This document shows, one piece after another, positions 58,263 to 64,000 of a DNA stretch of 64,000 bases. This stretch comes from Streptomyces sp. ISL-94 (GTDB taxonomy: Bacteria > Actinomycetota > Actinomycetes > Streptomycetales > Streptomycetaceae). The stretch spans positions 1-64,000 of the forward strand of contig NZ_JAGGOZ010000009.1 in the NCBI RefSeq assembly GCF_018614075.1, written 5' to 3'. The first letter of the stretch is position 1; every line of letters starts with the position of its first letter. Below the pieces are notes generated by a model that saw only the letters and a program-made list of their open reading frames with translations, did not search any database and was not told the DNA's origin. The translations under genes and the position numbers were made by a program.

Positions 58263-59201
58263 ATGACGATCACAGATGAGGACTGCCTCGCCGAGACCCT
58301 GGCCTTCAACAAGCGGTTCGAGGCCACTGCCGTGAGCCGGCCGGCGCGCGAAGGGACACCGGACGCAGCCCTGCCGGCCGCGCTGCGGAGCAACCGGCTC
58401 GGTGGCGACACGCCACCGGTGAGACTGCCGCACGGCCAAGACCGCGTCGTTGAGGGCGGGGTGAAGGTACGGGTCTTCGTGCCGGACCGCGTTGACGGCG
58501 TGTACCTGCACCTCCACGGAGGCGGCTGGGCGTTCGGTTCCGCGGACGGGCAGGACGAGAGGCTGTGGCTGCTCGCCGAGCGGGCACGGCTGGCCGTGGT
58601 GAGCGTGGACTACCGTCTCGCGCCCGAACATCCGTTCCCCGCCGGGCCCGACGACTGCGAAGCGGCTGCCCGGTGGCTGGTGAAGAACGCCGCGGCCGGG
58701 TTCGGTACCGACCGGCTGCTGATCGGCGGTGAATCGGCCGGTGCCCACCTCAGCGTCGTGACCCTGCTGCGCCTTCGCGACCGGCACGGCATCACCGGCG
58801 CGTTCCGGGCGGCCCACCTGCTCTTCGGCCCCTACGACCTGTCGATGACGCCGAGCCAGCGGTCGTTCGGCTCCAAGCGGCTGCCGAGCAATACCGACAC
58901 ACTGCGGCGGACCTATGAGCTGTTCACACCGGGCATGGGGGCGGAGCAGCGCCGTGATCCCGAGGTCTCACCGCTGTTCGCCGACCTTGCCGGCTTGCCG
59001 CCGGCCCGGATCGTCGTCGGCACCGAGGATCCGCTGCTGGACGACTCGCTGTTCCTGGCCGGGCGGTGGCAAGCGGCAGGCGCGCCCGTGCAGCTCGATG
59101 TCGTCGCCGGCGCCATGCACGGCTTCACTCTGTTCCCGCTGACCGTCACCGAGCGGGAGCTGCGGCGCGAGCAGGACTTCCTGTCCACCACGGGACGGTA
59201 G
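58263..59201 (+). CDS. Alpha/beta hydrolase (HSL-type esterase)
   Basis: The 312-residue hydrolase belongs to the hormone-sensitive-lipase esterase family. The oxyanion motif is LHLHGGGWAFGSADG (about 85-96), the nucleophile elbow LLIGGESAGAHLS (G-E-S-A-G, Ser near 164), the catalytic Asp in VGTEDPLLDDS and the His in AGAMHGFTLF near 290. It has no signal peptide. It should hydrolyse short-chain acyl esters in the cytoplasm. ATG 58263 gives a normal start, but there is no strong ribosome-binding site. It lies 10 bp before a WYL regulator gene, which may sense its substrate or product. Confidence 0.9.
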   Translation: MTITDEDCLAETLAFNKRFEATAVSRPAREGTPDAALPAALRSNRLGGDTPPVRLPHGQDRVVEGGVKVRVFVPDRVDGVYLHLHGGGWAFGSADGQDERLWLLAERARLAVVSVDYRLAPEHPFPAGPDDCEAAARWLVKNAAAGFGTDRLLIGGESAGAHLSVVTLLRLRDRHGITGAFRAAHLLFGPYDLSMTPSQRSFGSKRLPSNTDTLRRTYELFTPGMGAEQRRDPEVSPLFADLAGLPPARIVVGTEDPLLDDSLFLAGRWQAAGAPVQLDVVAGAMHGFTLFPLTVTERELRREQDFLSTTGR

Positions 59202-59211
59202 CGTCGCCGGC

Positions 59212-60003
59212 ATGAACCGCACTGCCCGGCTCTACGCGCTGGTGGAAGAGCTGCGCGCGGCGGCGCCGCGGCCGCTGACGGTCGCGGCGCTCGCCGCGCG
59301 ATTCGAGGTGAGCACGCGTACGGTGCAGCGCGACCTGCAGGCGCTGATGGAGACCGGTGTCCCGGTACGCACCGCACCCGGGCGAGGCGGGGGCTGGTCG
59401 ATCGACCCGGCGATGACCCTGCCCCCGATCCACTTCACCGCCGATGAGGCCTCGGCACTGGCGGTCGCCCTCGCCGCGGCCGACGCCTGCGCCCCGTACT
59501 CCGGTGCGGCCCGCACGGCAGCCCAGAAGATCGCGGCCTCGATGACCGGTACCGTCTCGGCGGCGGCGCAGGAACTCGCCGCACGGATCGTTACGCTGCC
59601 CTCGCCGGCCGACTCCACGGTCCGCGCTGCAGTGGAACAGGCCCTCACCACACCCACGGTCCTGCGGCTGTGCTACACCGACGCGGCAGGACGCCCAAGC
59701 GACCGCGTGGTGGAACCTGCCGGACTGCTCACCGCCGACGGCCGGTGGTACGTCATCGCCTGGTGCCGCATGCGACAGGCCGGGCGGGGCTTCCGGCTGG
59801 ACCGCATCACAGCAGCGGCTCCCACCACTGAGCGGGCTCAGCGCCACGACCTGACCGAACTGCTGCGCGGCTCGGCCGCAGCCGGCGCCGTGCAGCCCAC
59901 GACGCTGGCTTCACTCACGCCCGCGCCGAGTCCGGCGCCGTCCCGGCCCGGCCAGGCCACCGGCCGGCCGCCGGCCCGGCACGGTGACGTCAGGCCTACT
60001 TGA
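59212..60003 (+). CDS. HTH/WYL-domain transcriptional regulator
   Basis: The 263-residue protein has an N-terminal DeoR-like HTH (about 5-60: RLYALVEELRAAAPRPLTVA, FEVSTRTVQRDLQALMETGV). A YafY-type WYL domain follows (about 140-205: LRLCYTDAAGRPSDRVVEPA, GLLTADGRWYVIAWCRM, RGFRLDRI), the region that binds small effectors. The last 60 residues are a Pro/Ala/Thr-rich tail. It overlaps the convergent ngcG stop by eight bases, an unusual tight junction. It forms a two-gene unit with the esterase. From memory, S. coelicolor lacks this pair between its rok7B7 and ngc genes. Confidence 0.88.
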   Translation: MNRTARLYALVEELRAAAPRPLTVAALAARFEVSTRTVQRDLQALMETGVPVRTAPGRGGGWSIDPAMTLPPIHFTADEASALAVALAAADACAPYSGAARTAAQKIAASMTGTVSAAAQELAARIVTLPSPADSTVRAAVEQALTTPTVLRLCYTDAAGRPSDRVVEPAGLLTADGRWYVIAWCRMRQAGRGFRLDRITAAAPTTERAQRHDLTELLRGSAAAGAVQPTTLASLTPAPSPAPSRPGQATGRPPARHGDVRPT

Positions 60004-60922
60004 GCGTCGCGGAGGTCAGCCCGGCCTGGATCTGGCGCTGGAAGGACAGGTAGACCACCAGCATCGGGATCATCGCGATGGTCACGCCGGCGAACAGCAC
60101 CGGGAGGTCGGTCTCGTATCCCTGCTGCTGTTGGAGCTGGATCAGGCCCTGGGTGAGCAGGTAGCGCTCGGGGTCCGATCCCGTCTGGGGCTGCATCAGC
60201 ACGGAAGGCAGGATGTACTGGTTCCACTGGCCCAGGATGTTGAATATCCCGACGCTGATCAGCCCGGGCTTGGCCATCGGCACCATCACCTGGAAGAAGA
60301 TCCGGGTGTCGGAGGCCCCGTCGATCACCGCCGCCTCGTGCACCGCCGTCGGGAGCGTCCGGAAAAACGAGTGCATGAAGAAGACGGTGAACGGCATCGA
60401 GTAGGCGACGTACACGAGGATCAGGCCGTGGTACGTGTTCAGCATGTCGAACCGCTTGACCATGAAGAACAGCGGGACGAGCGCCAGGAAGACGGGGAAC
60501 ATCGCCCCGCTGACGAAGAAGTAGTAGATGAACCGGTTGCCTGGGAAGGGGTAGCGGGCCAGGACGTACGCCGCCATCGAGCCGAGCAGCATCGTCAGCG
60601 GAACCGAGAACGCCATCACGATCAGCGTGTGGGCGAAATAGTCGCCGATGCCCTTGTCCCAGGCCCGGCCGAAGGCGTCGACGTTCCAGTTGGAGGGCCA
60701 GCTCAGGGCCGAGCCGCCGATCTGCGCGTCGGTCTTGAAGGAGCCGAGCGCCAGCCAGATCAGGGGCAGGACGATCAATATGGCCCAGACGGCGAGGAAG
60801 CCGTGGGAGAAGACGTTGAGGGCCATGCCCTCAGAGCGGCGGGCGCCCCGCTCCCCGGTCGGGCCGGCTCCGCCGGGCTGCTCCGCGGCGGCCTCGCCCG
60901 GCGCCTTGATCACTGTGGTCAT
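59996..60922 (-). CDS. ngcG: Carbohydrate ABC permease (MalG type, NgcG)
   Basis: The 308-residue permease has six membrane segments and the MalG-type EAA loop HEAAVIDGASDTRIFFQVMV followed by PMAKPG (about 205-230). WNQYILPSVLM and the final FQRQIQAGLTSATLK are also typical. With NgcF it forms the channel of the N-acetylglucosamine/diacetylchitobiose importer. The N-terminal 30 residues are polar. It starts 13 bp after ngcF ends. Confidence 0.88.
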   Translation of the reverse strand: MTTVIKAPGEAAAEQPGGAGPTGERGARRSEGMALNVFSHGFLAVWAILIVLPLIWLALGSFKTDAQIGGSALSWPSNWNVDAFGRAWDKGIGDYFAHTLIVMAFSVPLTMLLGSMAAYVLARYPFPGNRFIYYFFVSGAMFPVFLALVPLFFMVKRFDMLNTYHGLILVYVAYSMPFTVFFMHSFFRTLPTAVHEAAVIDGASDTRIFFQVMVPMAKPGLISVGIFNILGQWNQYILPSVLMQPQTGSDPERYLLTQGLIQLQQQQGYETDLPVLFAGVTIAMIPMLVVYLSFQRQIQAGLTSATLK

Positions 60923-60935
60923 TGTGGTCTCCCGC

Positions 60936-61880
60936 TCAGAACTCGATGCGCTCGCGGCGGGTGGCGCGCAGCGTGATGACGGAGAGGATCATGGTGAGGA
61001 CGAGCATGACCACGCCCATGGCGCAGGCGTAGCCGCTCTTGCCGAAGTAGAGGAAGTTCCTCATCAGCACCGTCGCCATGACCTCACTGTGGTGGTCGGG
61101 TCCGCCTCCGAACTGGCCCGAGGTCATGGTCGACACCAGGACGAACATGTCCATCGCGGCGATTCCCAGGTAGACCGCGGAAGTCTGCACAGAATCCCAC
61201 AGCAGGGGCAGGGTGACCTTGAAGAAGGTCTGGGCGCGCCCGGCGCCGTCGAGCAGCGCCGCCTCGTAGATGTCCTTGGGGACGGACTGCATGGCCGCCG
61301 AGAACAGCACGAGGTAGAAGCCGACGCCGTGCCAGACGACCACGACGAGCAGGCACCAGAGCACGAACCTGGGCTCGTTCAGCCATTCGACCGGGTGCAG
61401 CGGGTCGACCAGGCCGAGCTTGATGAGGACGCCGTTGAGCAGGCCGCCCTCGTCGGTGCGGTACACGGCCCCGAAGAGCACCGCGAGGATGGCGAGGGAG
61501 AGGACCTGCGGGAAGAAATAGACGATCTTGTAGAACGCCGACCCCCGCACGCCCTGCACCCCGCCGGCCCCGCCCCGCCCGCCCGCGTTCACCATGAAGG
61601 CGAAGAAGAGGGCGAGCAGGATGGTGACGGTCGGGACGAACACCAAGAGCAGCAGGTTGTGCCACAGGGCGCCGCGGAAGACCTCGTCCTTCATCAGGGC
61701 CGAGTAGTTGTCGATCCCGACGAAATCGAACGTCGGTGACTGGCCCGTCCAGTTGGTGAAGGAATAGCCGAACGTCTGTACGTACGGCCAGATGACGAAG
61801 GTCAGGTACAGCGCGAGGGGCGCGAGGAGGAAGCCGGCGATGAAGCCGCCCCGTCCTCTGCCCTGGGCTACTTGGCTCAT
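60936..61880 (-). CDS. ngcF: Carbohydrate ABC permease (MalF type, NgcF)
   Basis: The 314-residue permease begins RGRGGFIAGFLLAPLALYLT and has six membrane segments with the EAA loop YEAALLDGAGRAQTFFKVTL followed by PLLWD (about 205-225). FVIWPYVQTFGYSFTNWTG near the start is typical of sugar permeases of this type. ATG 61880 (MSQVAQG) has AGGGACGG about nine bases upstream. It pairs with NgcG. It lies 20 bp after ngcE, so all three are one operon. Confidence 0.9.
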   Translation of the reverse strand: MSQVAQGRGRGGFIAGFLLAPLALYLTFVIWPYVQTFGYSFTNWTGQSPTFDFVGIDNYSALMKDEVFRGALWHNLLLLVFVPTVTILLALFFAFMVNAGGRGGAGGVQGVRGSAFYKIVYFFPQVLSLAILAVLFGAVYRTDEGGLLNGVLIKLGLVDPLHPVEWLNEPRFVLWCLLVVVVWHGVGFYLVLFSAAMQSVPKDIYEAALLDGAGRAQTFFKVTLPLLWDSVQTSAVYLGIAAMDMFVLVSTMTSGQFGGGPDHHSEVMATVLMRNFLYFGKSGYACAMGVVMLVLTMILSVITLRATRRERIEF

Positions 61881-61900
61881 GGTGTCCGTCCCTGCGGGGG

Positions 61901-63331
61901 TCAGCTGCGCTTGTTGTTCTTGGCGTTGGGGTCCTGCGCCGCCTTGTTTACCGCAGCCTGGGCGCGCTTGATCCACTCCTTCGGCTGAATACGCTTGGCC
62001 ATCAGCTCATTGGACGCGTCCTGGATCGCCGTGTCCATCTCGCTGTACCAGTCGGGATAAAGGTAGTTGAAGGTGTTCGTCCCCGCCGCCTTGAGGGCCG
62101 TCACCGCCGACTGGGTGCCCGGGCGCAGCTTCACGTTCGGGTCCACGCCGTCCTTGACCACGGTGAGCGAGTTGGCCTGCTGGGCGAAGAGGGTCGACCA
62201 TTCGCGGGACAGCATCGAGCGGATGAACTCCAGCCCCCCGGCCTTGTTGGCCGCCTTCTCCGGGACGATGAACGGCTCGCCGGCGCCGGCCCGGATGGCC
62301 TCGAAAGGCAGCTTGCTGTCGGCGAGCAGCGGCACCGGCAGGAACTGCATGTCGAAGTCTTCGGGCGTCTGCTTGAGCTGCTCGTTCTCCAGCCAGGAGC
62401 CGGAGGGGATGAAGGCGGCCTTGTACTGGTTCCAGGCGGTCTGGGACTCCGTGTGCGTCAGGCCGTTGGTGCCCGGCAGCATCAGGTCCTTCTCGACCAC
62501 TTCGTAGACCGCCTCGACGGCGGCGAGGGCGGCCGCGTTGCCCTCGAAGGCGTTGGGCTCAAGGTTGTCGATCGCCTTCATGGCCTCCAGACCGCCCTTC
62601 TTGGCGATCAGATCCATGATGACGACGTTGATGTAGTACGGGAACTTGCCCTGGTGGGCGAGGCCGCCGATGCCGGCTTCCTTGGCCTTCGTACAGACCG
62701 CGAGGAACTCGTCCCAGGTCTTCGGCGGCGTCCAGCCCTTCTCCTTGAAGAGCTTGCCGGAGTACCAGAGGCCGAAGACGGTGTACACGTAGTTCAGCGA
62801 TACGAACTTTCCGCCCTGCATGCCCTGTTCGACGGTGCCCGCGATCAGCGTGTCCCGGACCTTCTTGTTCGGGTCGTCAAGCGAGGGTGCGTCCAGCACG
62901 GGGGTGAGGTCGGCGAGCTGGTTGCTCTTGAAGAGCACGTCCAGCTTGATCTTCTGGGCACCGGAGTCGTCGACGACGTCCGGCGGGTTTCCGCCGTTGA
63001 AGCGCGTCTGGAGCTTTCCGGTGATCTCCTGGGTGCCCAGGTGGGAGCTGGTGGTGCCCCACTTCTTGTCGAAGGCGGCCTCCCAGGCCTTGGCGTAGTC
63101 GTCGCCGAACCCGCCCTTGAAGACGACGACGTCCAGCTTGCCGCCCTTGGCCACGCCGAAGGGGTTCTCCTTGGTCACCGCACCCTTGTCCGGGCCCTTC
63201 GTGGTGTCCTCACCGCCGGAGGCGCAGGCGGACAGGAAGCTCATCGTCGGCACCGTGATCAGTCCGAGTGCTGCGGAGCGCTTGATCAGATCGCGGCGGC
63301 CGAGGCCCTCACCAGTGGATCCCATGCTCAT
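61901..63331 (-). CDS. ngcE: N-acetylglucosamine/diacetylchitobiose-binding lipoprotein (NgcE)
   Basis: The 476-residue solute-binding protein has a Tat-type lipoprotein signal: GRRDLIKRSAALGL, then a lipobox ending FLSAC (about residue 36). It matches NgcE of Streptomyces, which captures GlcNAc and chitobiose released from chitin. Visible parts are GGKLDVVVFKGGFGDDYAKA, TRFNGGNPPDVVDDSG, LWYSGKLFKEKGWTPPKTWD and AFIPSGSWLENEQL, ending NAKNNKRS. ATG 63331 (MSMGSTG) is used; a second ATG two codons later is possible. No ATPase is encoded here, as expected for importers sharing the multi-user ATPase MsiK. Confidence 0.9.
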   Translation of the reverse strand: MSMGSTGEGLGRRDLIKRSAALGLITVPTMSFLSACASGGEDTTKGPDKGAVTKENPFGVAKGGKLDVVVFKGGFGDDYAKAWEAAFDKKWGTTSSHLGTQEITGKLQTRFNGGNPPDVVDDSGAQKIKLDVLFKSNQLADLTPVLDAPSLDDPNKKVRDTLIAGTVEQGMQGGKFVSLNYVYTVFGLWYSGKLFKEKGWTPPKTWDEFLAVCTKAKEAGIGGLAHQGKFPYYINVVIMDLIAKKGGLEAMKAIDNLEPNAFEGNAAALAAVEAVYEVVEKDLMLPGTNGLTHTESQTAWNQYKAAFIPSGSWLENEQLKQTPEDFDMQFLPVPLLADSKLPFEAIRAGAGEPFIVPEKAANKAGGLEFIRSMLSREWSTLFAQQANSLTVVKDGVDPNVKLRPGTQSAVTALKAAGTNTFNYLYPDWYSEMDTAIQDASNELMAKRIQPKEWIKRAQAAVNKAAQDPNAKNNKRS

Positions 63332-63460
63332 GTCCTCGCCTTCGTCAGAAGTGTGAAGGAGGCCGGAAATCACCCCGGTCGCCGCGCATGCGGACATCAC
63401 CGCAGGTCCCCGCCCATCCCCCGGTCCGGGGCCGCTCGTCTCGCGATGGTCCGGACGGGC

Positions 63461-63476
63461 ACAGGTATAGTCCACT
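63461..63476 (-). promoter_or_regulatory. DasR-responsive element (dre)-like site upstream of ngcE
   Basis: ACAGGTATAGTCCACT matches the dre consensus A(G/C)TGGTCTAGACCA(G/C)T at 13 of 16 positions. It lies 130 bp upstream of the ngcE start. DasR is the GlcNAc-responsive GntR repressor controlling chitin and GlcNAc uptake genes in Streptomyces, so the location makes sense. Confidence 0.6.
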
Positions 63477-63583
63477 TCCGCTCGCCTGAGCAAGATCGTG
63501 CACAACTATGGACCTCGGCTTTTCCGAGTTGAGACCTCTCCGTCACCTGGCCCCGACCGCCGGGGACACCCCGGAAAAGCGGA

Positions 63584-63648
63584 AGGGCCGTACCCCCTTA
63601 ACGGGGATACGGCCCTATGGTGCCGATAAGCGGAGAATGACTCCGCTT
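63584..63648 (-). terminator. Tandem terminator hairpins after acnA
   Basis: AAGCGGAG-AATGA-CTCCGCTT (63628-63648) is a perfect 8-bp stem. AGGGCCGTA...TACGGCCCT with inner CCCC/GGGG pairing (63584-63616) is a longer stem followed on the minus strand by TCCGCTTTTCC. Together they end the acnA transcript before the ngc promoter region. Confidence 0.8.
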
Positions 63649-63657
63649 GGCGCGCCC

Positions 63658-64000
63658 TTAGCCTCGGATGAGGTTGCGGAGCACGTACTGCATGATTCCG
63701 CCGTTGCGGTAGTAGTCCGCCTCACCCGGCGTGTCGATGCGGACGACCGCGTCGAACTCCACACCGGTGTCGGTGGTGACCTTGACGGTGCGCGGGGTGG
63801 TGCCGTTGTTCAGCTCCTCCACACCGGTGAAGGCGAAGGTCTCCTCGCCGGTGAGGCCCAGGGAGGCCGCCGTGGCGCCCTCGGGGAACTGCAGGGGCAG
63901 GACGCCCATGCCGATCAGGTTGGAGCGGTGGATGCGCTCGTAGGACTCGGCGATGACGGCCTTGACGCCGAGCAGCGCGGTGCCCTTGGCGGCCCAGTCG
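63658..64000 (-). CDS. acnA: Aconitate hydratase, C-terminal part (runs off the window)
   Basis: The last 113 codons of an aconitase reading leftward; the gene continues past the right edge. [38 protein letters not shown] and the ending [14 protein letters not shown] are the typical swivel-domain end of AcnA-type aconitase (citrate to isocitrate in the TCA cycle). [13 protein letters not shown] contains the conserved substrate-binding Arg-Ser pair. The internal ATG (MGVLPL) is not a start. Confidence 0.95.
   Translation of the reverse strand, partial: DWAAKGTALLGVKAVIAESYERIHRSNLIGMGVLPLQFPEGATAASLGLTGEETFAFTGVEELNNGTTPRTVKVTTDTGVEFDAVVRIDTPGEADYYRNGGIMQYVLRNLIRG

Noticed and set aside
1..64000. 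tRNA, rRNA, intact transposase or prophage genes
   Set aside because: No tRNA-like cloverleaf ends, rRNA stretches or complete transposase or phage motifs were noticed on reading. A covariance search was not possible here.

Overview
The window is chromosomal DNA of a high-GC actinomycete, almost certainly a Streptomyces. The evidence is the very high third-position GC, frequent GTG starts and ATGA/GTGA overlaps, candidate leaderless starts, a WhiI-type sporulation regulator with a sigma-WhiG-type promoter, and a gene order (acnA, ngcEFG, rok7B7, xylFGH, dxs ... beta-oxidation genes, RNase D, whiI, DUF3000, hemE ... murC, msrB) that matches from memory the SCO5999-SCO6061 stretch of S. coelicolor. 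No tRNA, rRNA, CRISPR array or intact insertion sequence was seen.

Layout. 1-4.4 kb is an accessory-looking patch: an oxoprolinase-type operon (DUF1445 hydro-lyase, pxpB, pxpC) with a divergent GntR/FCD regulator, bordered by a broken PIN-domain gene and a broken serine-recombinase fragment. 4.5-9.4 kb is conserved core: msrB, murC, a stress-like protein, a RibD-like reductase, zapE and an OsmC peroxidase. 9.4-10.3 kb is non-coding and full of tandem, direct and inverted repeats. 10.3-19.2 kb carries secreted or phosphate-related enzymes (PhoX-like phosphatase, PPK2, polysaccharide deacetylase), a coupled trio (discoidin-metallophosphoesterase, MFS transporter, TolB-like protein), AIM24 and a Pth2-family hydrolase.

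19.3-22.7 kb holds the most interesting system: a DUF692 (MNIO-type iron enzyme) fused to what looks like its DUF2063-type partner, translationally coupled to a TIGR04222 membrane protein ending in a 71-residue tail of almost only Gly, Ser and nine Cys, and then a second tail-less TIGR04222 protein. I read it as a membrane-anchored, Cys-modified RiPP-like system.

22.8-30.6 kb contains a secreted tripeptidase-like hydrolase, heme genes of the coproporphyrin route (hemQ, hemG/cgoX, then hemE), a DUF4349 lipoprotein and a CoA-disulfide-reductase-like flavoprotein. 30.7-37.6 kb contains DUF3000, whiI, RNase D and a two-gene fatty-acid beta-oxidation operon with a palindromic operator. 37.7-49.1 kb is a cell-wall glycopolymer cluster: phosphodiester glycosidase, SGNH hydrolase, a 1478-residue GT2-GT2-TagF-type polymerase, a CDP-alcohol phosphotransferase, a degenerate PIG-L/propeller protein and a divergent LCP ligase. 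49.2-52.9 kb has an amino-acid permease, with a structured leader ending in a terminator, behind dxs. 53.1-63.3 kb has the xylFGH transporter with its ROK regulator, an esterase/WYL-regulator pair that looks inserted, and the ngcEFG transporter with a DasR-type site upstream. The window ends inside acnA.
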